From NCBI RefSeq assembly GCF_910592395.1, contig NC_088309.1, forward strand, positions 25,360,599-25,424,598: a stretch of 64,000 bases of DNA, written 5' to 3'. This document shows positions 21,601 to 32,410 of the stretch, in pieces (position 1 is the stretch's first letter; the number at the start of each line of letters is the position of its first letter). Under the pieces are notes generated by a model. It saw only the letters and a list, made by a program, of their open reading frames with translations. It searched no databases and was not told the DNA's origin. This DNA is from Lineus longissimus. Its lineage: Eukaryota; Nemertea; Pilidiophora; Heteronemertea; Lineidae. The position numbers and the translations under genes were made by a program.

Positions 21601-24600
21601 CAGCTGAAGTGAAAGATTTAGATAATGAAAGCTAACTAGAATGTTCTTTACGCATACTAGTATTGAATACAATAAGACCAACTTCATTGCATTTGTGACA
21701 TCCGTATGAAGCGACTAAGCCTGTCGCACATGCACACTGTCACTATCAAAGTTCTGAAGATCGAGTTACCACACAAAGTTTGGTAGCTCACAATTAACGC
21801 TTATTTCAAATTGCCCTCATTCCATATTGGATTCTTCATATAGATCAGTATTTTATGCCATCACCATCACTTTGAATTGTGCATTTCTTATTCCTGCCAA
21901 ACTCCTCTATATTCCACACCCAATTCTACTTACCATTTAACCTAGCACATTTCTGTTCCAACGTAAGCACCCTTTGTCTATCCTCTTCCCACGCCAACAT
22001 CTGACGTTGATGAGCGGCGACCATATCGTTCAGCTCCCGATCCCGATCCTTCAGCTCCGTGATCAGCATCTGGAGTTCCTGGCGTTGTTTTTGTATCGTA
22101 CCATTCTCCAACTCTGTACCAAAAGGCTGCAATGGAGAATTAAAACTGAGTTGTCTCTGTACCTGGTGGCCATACTACTACCAAGGTAAGCAAAAGACCC
22201 CACGTGAAGTGGGAAAGAATGATATCTCTCACGTCACATAGATGGCATCACAAAGGGCAATAAACTCAATCAGTGCCCAACTGCAGCCGCCTGCAACAAG
22301 TGCCAACACAGAAAACAAATAACTTTGTTAATTGGCCTCACCTTAAGAGCACTGAGTGACTTAGATAATCTTGTTGGACTGGTCGTCCGTAGCGGTCGCA
22401 TACTTGATGTGACAGTATAACGGCTGGCATGAGCGGACGAGATGGATGGAGGAGCACCATTGTTGTATGAGGATGGACTGGGATAACTGACGGCAGGATT
22501 CGTCACCTAGAGTGAGGGGAAAATGAATATAAAGCATTCAAATACAACCGACTTTGGCACCTGGGTGCTAACTGAACCAAGTTTCACCAAAAGATAAGGA
22601 CATCTGATAAGTTAACCCTCAGGCTCAACAGTAGTACACAAAAGGAACCGGGGTCTGTCTGAGGAGATATTTTCACTCATTCTCTAAATTTTTCAATTTT
22701 CTCTTTTATCACACCTAAAACCTGAGATCAAAGATTCACACATACCAGTAAACCGTTCTTGATGGGCGTACTGTGCTTGGGTTCATGGTTGGTGGTTTGG
22801 TTGGCAGCTGAAACAAGAAATCAGTTTAATTAGCAATGGTAAAGTTAAAACTTAAGTTGTAACAGTTTCAGTGTGTACAGTATCATACAACTTTAGAATG
22901 TTGTGATGTGACAACAGAATCTGATTTTATCTAGCTACATATCCCTGGAATCAAAGGTCATAATGAATAAAACGATGAGCACAACACCAGCATGCAGAAT
23001 TGAAAGAAGACACACAAGACAAACCTTTTTCCCTGGATTTAGTCTCAGGATTCTTATCAGTTTCCATCCTTGTTTCCATAAGCACATTTCATAAAACACT
23101 TAACCGTAACCCTCAAACTCTCCAATTATCAAAAGCACAAAATAACCATAAATTCACAAAATCTTCTCAATCTAATTCATAACAGATATAAACAGGATCC
23201 ACCAGATACAGTCCTTGCCACGCACTGATGAGTCTACAAGATAGATGAGGACAATTCCGGCAGACATGCAATCCCAAGAATACTGCCTTTGTTCCGCCAC
23301 ACTTCAGGACATCTGCTGTCAGATCCAAGGTCTAGATGCAAAAAGCTTAAAGAATGTATATGCAGCACTCCCTGGCCACTCAAACAACTGTACTAAATCC
23401 CTGTGACCACAGCAACTGACAGAACTGAGAAGGAGGGCTGAAGATAAGTCCAGAACTGTGCATAAACCGACCAATAAGCTGCTTAGAAAAGCCTAGGGGA
23501 TTTGCCATAAACACCTAGCCAGTCACCGTAGATTGATTCATTTGTTCAAAACAACTCAAGCTGATCAGGAATTTATTATTCACAAATCCAAGGCCCTCTG
23601 CAGCAGCACATCTGCTTCCACCAAACAAACACTGAGCAGAATAAGTTAATTAGGAGGCTTAATTAATGCAATTAACTTTAATATTAATTACATTATTAAT
23701 ACTTTATCATCATTTCAATATAGCATATTTTTCATTCACATTGCATTCTAGCCTTATTGACAGGCATTCAGACAACAGCATATTTTCATGTTGCATGGAC
23801 TACTACATGTCATAGAATGAACCAACACACGCAATCCACCAAATAATAAATGAAAAGCATGTTCTTGTCATTTCTGATACATCAGTACAAGTTTCTTGCA
23901 TTTCGCGATATTAATGACTGTAAATGTAAAGTGACGGAAGGAGACTAGGACTGTAAACAGACCAGCTTGGGAGTGTCTTTTCTCAAACATCACAAATGTC
24001 AATGAGTCACAATGTTACAGCATATCACAATATATAAACTATAAATTGAAAGAGTCTGAGACAGATTTTAGAATATGAATCTTCTTTGAATTGGTCCATG
24101 GCCATATCCCATGTAGTGTTCTGAGAGGAGTCAAATGTCTGTCTTAATCAAAGAGGACTGACTGGCACCATCGTCCACATCAGAGGGATATCGCAAAACC
24201 CCCCACCAACCCATTTCAGGAGTTCCAGCCCCATCACCGACATCAAAGGAATATCTTCCAACAACCACTGTGCATGCCAATCTAGCTGCTGCCAATGAGT
24301 ATGAGCAACAGGCATCATGAGTCTGGTCCCACCCAAGTCTGATTGAAGTAATCAAGCTAATTGACGCTCTAAAGTAATCAATATTGAGTGGGCTATAGTT
24401 TGGACAGTTGTTGAAACAAGCTTTGATCTTTCAGTGTACTCTCCTGGAGTGACAGGAGTGGAGACATGAGCTTGTTTGGATGCCAGTTTTAGTGTCTGGC
24501 CAGAATCCTGAATCCAATTGGCACATCAAACTAGAATCAATCAACTCTAAAACTTTTTCAAACCCTTTAATTCATTAACTGTATCAAAGTTCAAACCTCT

Positions 24601-27600
24601 TTGCCATACCAATTTGTGCGCCAACAATGAACTCAAGAACAAATAACCATAAATATATCGTATTTGTTCATACTTACTGTAACCGAAATGATACTCAGTT
24701 GAACTTGTCAGACATGAGGAACAGACGTCACTCTGATTACACAGGCATCCCACTTCATGAAGCTGACCACTAACAATCATACACTCTTCACTACACAACA
24801 TACAGTTCTGTCGGCATTGTGCTTGGTGTGGTTCGTACTTGACGTACCATATGTCCACTCCGCTGTCTATGAGAGGACTGGTCTCATCACAAACTGACTC
24901 GGATATCGAGGATTGACTCATTCTATTTTTGAGAAAATATCCAAGACAATGAAATAACTTCACTTCCTTTCCACAAGGATATTAACTGATGCTTCTTCAG
25001 TCCCTTCAAGTGACCAAATCAAACATCAAGGCTCCAAATAAAACCATTACACTCCCAGGGTTTATCCATAACAGAGTGACAACATGAGAGATGTCACACA
25101 ATCAATTGGAAATCCAACACAAATGACTTAAATCGAGATCCAAAAATTATGCATTTAACATGGATCGCTCACATGAAATATTGATGTGAATTTAAAACTC
25201 CCTGACAAAACAGAATCATAAATTATCTCAAATACTGAAGTGACACTGCCGATCAATTTTTGGTCATTCCATAACGTTTTTGCTTGTAGGTTGACTCATA
25301 CTAAGTGTAACTGACACTGTGAACAACATAACATATTGACTGCCAAATGTTACTGTAGACCATTTCTGTATGCAGAATCAGCATAGGGCATTCACCATCA
25401 CTACACAATGACACCATTTGACAAATCACAGGATTATGTGTTTTAGATCATTTTTACAATTCCACGTTAAGCTGATTAGAGGAGATTGACTCAATATCTC
25501 ATTTGAACAGTCATGCCTAATCCTCTAAGTGGTTATTGTGATGGGGAAATATCAAAATGAACCTCTGTCAAGGACACTATCAAGGCTGACCAATAAACTG
25601 ATGGGAGTAAGCATGAGATTCTGTATTCTTAATACTTTTTTCAAATAAAGGTTGGGATTATCCCGAGTACGACAATAAGAAAAGCAACCGACTCTCCATG
25701 TCACTGGCTTGCTGGGAGTTCAACAACAGGGATCTGGTATGAATCAGGTGTACCAGCCTTTAGACTATTTGAGATCAGGATCATGACAAAGGAACAGAAT
25801 TCTAACAACAGTCTAAGTCTGCATTGACCAGTGAACCTTTTTTGCAAGATGCTTTGAATGCAACAGACAGCTGCTAATGATGTTTAATGCACCAGAATGA
25901 TAGTGCTAATTAGACTTGCATTTAATGGCAATTCTCTTGCAAGAGGTGCCAATTTTACAGGTGCTCAATGTAGTGTTATCACCGACACGATGATGATCAC
26001 AATCACAACCACAATGGATCTGACAGTTTCGTGTGTATACCTCCAGTGATGTGATAGGATGTGCTTTTTATGTTCTTTTGTTCTACTTCTAGGTTCTAAT
26101 CTTTCTGCTACATTCAGTTGTCAACGCCAGATCACAAGAAGCCATTGTCACAGCTATCACTGATTGTGACATCACTGTGTCCATATCAACAGGTCAATGA
26201 AATATGACTAAGCTTAATATTTCATGGTATTTACAAACTCAATCAATACCTGATCTCTGCTAAATCTATACTTGTAATGTAAGGTTAACAGTACAGATTA
26301 AATAACAAACAGGATGCAACAAGCTGTTTGTAAGTTACTTCAATTCAAATTAAACTTTTGAAGTAATCTGCAAGTTTGAGTGGTCAGGCCATTCAATATC
26401 AATAGCGGATGCATGCTAAATACATAGCGAAAAACACATTATTTCTGATAATGATAATAACGGAATACAAGACCTGCCTTATAGGCCTTTTTACACGGTG
26501 CTGGTTCAAGACAACCCTCCTGAACCGTCACGAGGCGTGTTCGGTTCAGGACGGTTCATTTCGCTTTTATACGGGGACGGTTCGACGATCTGGCCTCGAT
26601 CCGGCTCCAGGCCGGTTCGTCACTAACATCGTCAATTGGTGGCGCTGATCAATCCTGCTGGCGGTGGAGCTACGAAAATATCACAACAACAAATAATACA
26701 AAATGGTTTACGATGGCGCCGGTGAGATGTAGAGTTTTTGCTTTGTACACAGCATTTGTATGGAAAGAAAGCTCTTGCTCTCGATAAATTGAAGATTTCA
26801 CAGCAGTTTCTTTCCGCGGAAAATTTCATGCCAGGAACACGGCAGCTATTCCCGCGAATGACGTCACGCGAGTACCGTGTGCAAACCGGCTCGGAGCCGG
26901 TTCGCTTTTACACGCATAAATAAACCCTCCTCCACCGGCCTACACCGGCCTGCACCGACCCGAGACCGGCGATCGGAACCCGCCTCGGACCAGGAGGGTT
27001 CAGGACGGTAGGTTCGCTTTTACGCGAGGGAAAATAAACCGGCTGGTATCTGAACTAGTCTCGATCCGGCTTGAACCCGCACCGTGTAAAAACGCCTAAC
27101 ATTACAATAGCAATACACATGTATGCAAATGCAAACAAATTACAAACAATTTTGTTTTGAAATTGAAGCAAACCGATAAAATTAACTCTACTGAAATGAA
27201 CCAGCTGACCGGCAGTATGATGCAGATAAAAAGCTTTGATTAGAATTAAAACTGTATAGCAAATGCAGCAAAAAAACTTAACCACATGCAGTTTGACAGT
27301 GCAAGCCAACCACTTCAGAAACTATACCAACCTGAATAGATGTGTTCATACTGTATTGGGCTATGCCCTAATGAAATATAAAAGTGACATTTTAAAATAG
27401 TGATACTGGCAAAAGATGCATTTGGCATAGATGTCCAGTAGAACCATTTTTAACCCCGGACCTGAAAATCGTGCTAATCATTAATGTAAACATTTAGAAA
27501 ATTTTATTGTTGGTGCCAATAATGCATTTCCAGTGGGGCCACTTGTTTCCTTCTTCAATGCCCGCTGTTTTGAACTTCTGAATCCTGCATCACTAAAGCA

Positions 27601-27821
27601 TCATTCATGAGGCTTTACTTGTTATCACTGGGTCTTTCTCAAAAAAATAATATTAAACTGTACTCACTAATATTTGCTGAAAACATTGGATAGAGTCTAT
27701 CTTCGACATGATTATGATCAAGCAAGGGTCTGTTACCAGGGCTTCCATGGTGTCCATTCAATAGTCGATTACCACGGTTACAAGGTCCATTAGCGGATGT
27801 GTGTTGATGATTGGCATCCAT
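18619..27821 (-). CDS. CCDC62: Coiled-coil domain-containing protein 62
   Basis: Eleven coding exons splice in phase: 27821-27668, 22807-22746, 22506-22342, 22126-21934, 21603-21437, 21159-20886, 20576-20475, 20234-20042, 19569-19362, 19200-19090 and 18732-18619, giving 580 residues (human about 680). Identity rests on several blocks: IQKQRQELQMLITELKDRD, RELNDMVAAHQRQ, EEDRQRVLTLEQKC, ITMLKMKDKDLIEASDHI, EREKRKDELVDLQKSKQER and, near the C-terminus, SPTSKLHRLLAESRQMVEDL. The central region (roughly residues 130-420) is heptad-rich coiled coil; the N-terminus is low complexity. The vertebrate protein is testis-enriched and linked to spermiogenesis and oestrogen-receptor coactivation; a sperm-related role here is inference. 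The 4.9-kb first intron holds an alternative first exon and a TIR element. It is head-to-head with DENR. Confidence 0.93.
19631..19816. repeat. 93-bp tandem duplication in a CCDC62 intron
   Basis: A 93-bp unit starting gatcttgaggcttgctgaat occurs at 19631 and again at 19724 with a few substitutions. It lies in the intron between exons 20234-20042 and 19569-19362 and creates a spurious plus-strand open frame. Confidence 0.9.
21285..21392. repeat. Short minisatellite in a CCDC62 intron
   Basis: About two and a half copies of a roughly 45-50-bp unit containing gaagaagccagctgaaatgg and an aaaatctcag-type segment, in the intron between exons 21603-21437 and 21159-20886. It looks like simple local duplication. 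Confidence 0.7.
23285..23650 (+). pseudogene. Possible decayed coding fragment in CCDC62 intron 1
   Basis: One forward frame of about 120 codons is interrupted only by two stops and has protein-like composition (for example ICCQIQGLDAKSLKNVYAAL, LTELRRRAEDKSRTVHK). I do not recognise the family; a transposon-derived gene remnant is the simplest reading. Confidence 0.25.
24678..24921 (-). CDS. CCDC62: Probable alternative first exon of CCDC62 (Cys-rich N-terminus)
   Basis: An 81-codon frame from ATG 24921 runs to a strong donor (TTACA|GTAAGT) and leaves phase 1, exactly the phase of the regular first exon (ending 27668). Both can therefore splice to the exon at 22807. It cannot be an internal exon fed by exon 1, because the joined frame would meet TGA. 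The encoded segment begins MSQSSISESVCDETSPL and has eight cysteines in a CxxxCxxCxxxC...CxC...CxxC pattern, which could bind zinc. Using it would replace 51 N-terminal residues and give a protein of about 610. Which start is used, and where, cannot be told from sequence. Confidence 0.5.
26482..27098. mobile_element. Non-autonomous TIR element (MITE-like) with TA flanks
   Basis: Terminal inverted repeats of about 28-30 bases: ggcctttttacacggtgctg begins at 26484, and the right end reads ...cgcaccgtgtaaaaacgcc to 27096. Both ends are flanked by TA (26482-26483 and 27097-27098), as expected of a TA target-site duplication. The interior is GC-rich compared with its surroundings and full of ccggttcg / gaaccgg sub-repeats, including a 19-base palindrome aaccggctcggagccggtt near 26884. 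No transposase is encoded. It sits in CCDC62 intron 1. The family was not identified. Confidence 0.75.
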
Positions 27822-28814
27822 TGGTCATGATCTGAAATTTGATATACTACGACATATGTACTCAGCTGGTGCGCGTGCATGTTGTGGGGACTTAAAACAT
27901 TGTAATTACACAATGTCATGAAACAAAGTAACACTGTGTTCTGTCGGACGTTGAAGAAGACTCAAGATCCTAGCAAATAACAATCAGGGTCAGGCCGACT
28001 CTCACTATGGCGCAGCCGGACTACCATACTCAACACTTACCAAGCTACAGAGTATGCCTAGTTAACTATGAGCGCAACATTAACAAATTGGGTCAGGGTA
28101 TGCAACTTTTGATCAGTACTGTATAGTGCATATGTACAGCAAAGGGATACCTTCATGTTGACAAAAACACGACACTTTGAACACAACTACCACCTCATCA
28201 CTAGAAATTGAAACGGTAGGAAGTCATCTAACGGTTTCTGTCATCGAATATTACCTATGTGCACAAATCATATACACGATCCTGCCGAAATAAAGCCGTA
28301 TTTTGATGGAATTATCGGTTTTTCTATTTCGATTTTGCCTCTCGCCTCGATTGGGCTCTTCGCTCTGCGCATACTCAGTACAGAAAAATCCTCTTACTTC
28401 CGGTTTTTGGCCTGTGTCAAAAACTGCATTTTTAGACAATTTACGTTAGTTTTTCTGAAATATCCATGTAACATTTGTATGTCAGTAGCTTATACAGTTA
28501 ATGTAGCATCTAGGATATGGTTGATTGTGCCGAGATATGCGCAAAAAGCTATACATGTGGACTGGTTTTTGTAGTACACACTACACTCACACTGTCTACA
28601 GTAATGCCCGTACAAAGATTGCGGTACAGTACTGGTCAAAAGTGACAAACCCTGCCCCTTTTCAAAAAATTTTAGTTGGTATCCAGATGTTGGCTGTTGA
28701 CGACAACTTGTATGTGAGTACTTATGACTTGTTATTCTTGATACATGCTGTAAGCTGTAGTAACCTGTTATACTGTTGGTTGACAATAAACTTTATTTTC
28801 TTCTATTTCATCAG
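27822..28814. promoter_or_regulatory. Head-to-head CCDC62 / DENR intergenic region
   Basis: The start codons are 1.0 kb apart on opposite strands. The DENR side must hold a non-coding first exon, because a tract-preceded acceptor (ttctatttcatcag) ends at 28814, six bases before the ATG. A stretch around 28340-28400 (cctcgcctcgattgggctct, tacttccggtttttgg) contains an ETS-like CTTCCGG core, which is common in bidirectional promoters. Function is inferred from position. Confidence 0.45.
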
Positions 28815-28820
28815 GTCAGG

Positions 28821-31049
28821 ATGGCCACTCAAGGGAATGAGAAGTTTAAACTCAGTTATGAAGGTCCAAACGAAGATGTGAAATATCCTTTGCAAGTGTT
28901 GTACTGTGGTGAGTATCATGCAGTCACGATTGGCCAACTCTTGGACATCTCCTCTACTCTATAATTGTGTGGGGAGGACGTCATGGCAAAATCCTGAAGT
29001 GACAGTAGATGTAGGAATAGGATTCAAATTCACGCTGATAAAGTCTCAGACCTTTCAGTGACTTGTCTTTTCATTCAGGTGAATGTGGTCTACCTGTTGA
29101 ATATTGTGAAAATGGTCCAGAGGAAGATTATGAAAAGTGCAAGAAATGGCTCCAGGATAACGTGCCTGATGAATTTGAAAGGCTTACAGTCACTGATGCT
29201 AATGGTGAGTAAATGTTCCATGAGGCTTTCTGATTGGAATAGAACATACAATGAAGCTGACAAGGTTTTCTAAACATTCAAGGATTGAAGATTCTGCCCT
29301 GGCAATAATGAAATGTTTAACTTATCATTTCACAATCAGATGTGGCCAAATAGAGACATAACAAAAAGCGGAAAACCTAAAGCCTAGTCAATAAGTTAAC
29401 TGATGTCACAACAGAGTGACTTTATAATTTAGTGTCATTTCCCAAAAAGTGGGCCTCCGTGTGACGCAATGGTTTATGAAATAATGAGTAAGGTTTCATT
29501 TGAATTTCACGAATTGTGGTGTGAAGGTCACAATTCATTGACATAGATCAATATGTTTACTAAACTCGTCCTGTTATTATTAAAACTCCCTTCTAGACGG
29601 TGAAGAGAAGGAAGAAGGTGAAAAGAAGAAGAGGCAAACACGTGGTGGCCGCGGTGTCGCCAAATCTTCCAAGAAGAAACAAGCAGCACCACAGAAAATC
29701 ACAGTATTCAGAGCATCCAGAGGCAAAAAGAAGTTTGTGACTGTGATAAGAGGTTTAGGTTCTCATGGTAAGACGTTTTTATGGAAATACAATGCATGGG
29801 GCAATACAAAGGTATAAGTCTGACATGGAACTGACACTTGTTATTTCTTTATGTGTTAAGTCCTGTTTGATTAATAGCCTTGACAGTAATGCCATCATTG
29901 GTACAATAAAATTGCTCATACAAAGTAGCCTTTTGTTTTTGGCACATAGTTTCCTTGGATCCTTCACACCTACTTCACACTTCCTTGACAGGGCTCATTC
30001 ATTCTGTGAATCTTGCACCATAGGATGCCTTGTGTAGCGGTAATCCTCTTATATACAGTTTGTCTGGGGAAAGATTTAAAACTGTTTAAATTACATTATG
30101 ATTTGTCACTGGACAAGTACCCTGGATGATAAGGACTTTCAGCTTCCTACTAGGAGTTCTCTGTCAGTGTGGCAAGCATGCTATTGAATCTCTTCTTCTA
30201 CTTGGATATCGATCATACATACATGTCAAAAATCATTGCACATAGTCCAGGTTCTTGTGTCTTCTTGACCTTGAAACTTGGTAGCCTGTGCTAGAATAAC
30301 CGTCCTTACATCATCAGCATTCCCAGAGCAAGATTGGAGTTTGTTGATGATGATTGGATACAATAAAAAACAGTCTTACTGATAGACACTTGTTAAGGGT
30401 TTCCTGTGGTGGACTATTAGCACTTTTGTTAAGTTTTAGCATCAACTTCAAAGAACGCGGTAGCAGGTTCTCTGTGAGTATATTTCTCATTAGTTATACT
30501 ATTTTTCTTCTACAGATATAGATTTACGTGATGCAAGTAAACTATTTGGTCAGAAATTCAGCTGTGGTTCATCTATACCTCCAGCAGGTGATGATGAGAT
30601 AGTCATTCAGGGGAATGTCAAGGATGATTTAATTGCCCTCATCACAGAAAAATGGCCCAAGGTGAGCTGACATATTCCACTGGTTCTTAAACAACTCAAC
30701 CACCTCCTATCAAAAGTTAAGGTTTCCAAGTTCTACATACACAAATATGCATCACCAAGTAAAACCTCTCATCATTTGAGGTCAGCTGCATTCATTTTAA
30801 AGCAATCAGATGCAATAAATGCTCATTTGTTAACTTCTGCATTTGGTCTTATATTAAAAAGATGCAGTTCTTCAAAGTCATGAGGCATGGCTGTTGAGGA
30901 CACACTTCTACAGGTTGTGCTGTCGTGCTTGCATACTTGTAATCGGATATTGTACCTATCCATAGTGAATTACAATTTTGTCAATGAATTATTTTTTCTT
31001 TCAGATTGATTATGATATGATCAATGATTTAGGGGACAAGGCAAGATGA
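28821..31049 (+). CDS. DENR: Density-regulated protein (translation reinitiation and recycling factor)
   Basis: Five coding exons splice in phase: 28821-28908, 29079-29204, 29597-29767, 30516-30661 and 31005-31049, giving 191 residues (human 198). DENR works with MCT-1 in reinitiation and in removing deacylated tRNA from post-termination 40S subunits. The N-terminus has the cysteine cluster YCGECGLPVEYC expected for metal binding. A charged Lys-rich linker follows (EKKKRQTRGGRG). The C-terminal SUI1/eIF1-like domain is complete: ITVFRASRGKKKFVTVIRGL, DASKLFGQKFSCGSS and EIVIQGNVKDDLIALI. The ATG follows the acceptor of a 5' UTR intron. Candidate 3' signals are ATTAAA near 31319 and AATAAA at 31562. 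It faces CCDC62 head-to-head and RPA1 tail-to-tail. Confidence 0.96.
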
Positions 31050-32410
31050 TCTGCTGGCAAGCTTTCCAACTGCAGTCATCGATATTCAGGTTAAAAAGGA
31101 CTAACTGTGATGATGAACAATGTATTTGCATGGACTTGAACAGCTAAGTGCCGACATGTTACTGCTATTGGGAACAATTTTCAACAGAATGAGCAGGTCA
31201 TCAAATTATTGATTGAACCAGAAGAAGACACTTTTCTTGAAAGACTAGTTTATGTAAAAGTGCAGGGTCAATCTATGCACATTAAACCCTTATGATATTT
31301 CATTGTCATTCTCAGAAATTATTAAAGAAATTAGTTTCTTGGACTTTTTTTGGTAATTCATGATACAATGCCTTTTATCTGATGGATGTCTCTTGGTTAG
31401 CTCAATACTGGCTATGACCCCAAGTCATGCAATGCAGTCTGAAGGCCTTTATCAACCTATACATACATGTACTAGGATATCATATTATGTGCTATTCAGT
31501 GATTTTCCTGTTTTTGATTTGATACTGTATCGTCTCAAAATTTTCCTGATATGTGGTGGAAAATAAATTGCCAGTTGTTAAAATTTGTGTTATATACATA
31601 TACGAGTTGTGTGTGAATATTGGAAAGAATTGACCTGAATGGGACTCGGTGGGACCTTGGAACCACACACGGTAGAATATCTTGGTCCTAAATACATGTA
31701 GAGAAGTATCTTAACCACAGAGGTCAAAATGTTTAGGAACAACTTATTGTGGAACTATAATCACTGTCTTTAGCAACAAGACTTGCCAATGGGGATGCAA
31801 GACAAACTACTTTTACATGTACATGTAGATGTGCCGCCTGCCAGGAAAGCATGCCATACATGTATGTGAAGTCCATGGAGACGACACTTCACCAGGCTTA
31901 GGATAGGTTTGTTTCCTTGTTTCCGTCCGTTGTGAAACCGATTTTAAACATCTTGGTTCAGTCTTGCATGTTCAGAGATTTTTTCCACTTCTAATCAGAC
32001 ACAGGTGAAAGCTGTTCTAGTCCCTGGGGTGAATACATGTAATGGTCAAGAATGAAAGTTTTCCACTCTACAAATCAAATATATCATCTGCATAACAGAA
32101 GAAAATCAAAAAAATTACCAACTGCGAATGATATAATTTATTTAGCATGATAACAACGAGCAGTGATCGCATGACATTCTCATGCATACCGATTCTCGCC
32201 TTTTTTTTGCACATGGAGACAGAAGCACATCACTATCGACGAAACATGTACAGGTTACTATTTGAGATGGTTATACATACATGTATATGAAAGGCTGCAG
32301 TTAAGGTACTACAGAAATTATTTCAATATGAAATGGCGAGAGATGTAAACCAACTACATGTATGGGTGAATTTGACATTCGACAGTCCAGTTTGTATCAT
32401 TTTCAGATAT
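31050..32410. other. Convergent DENR / RPA1 3' region
   Basis: The 1.4 kb between the two stop codons holds both 3' UTRs. AATAAA at 31562-31567 (+) and TTTATT at 32137-32142 (AATAAA on -) mark likely ends. ACATGTACATGT-type words occur near 31816, and several catgta repeats follow to 32290. No gene is seen. Confidence 0.45.
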
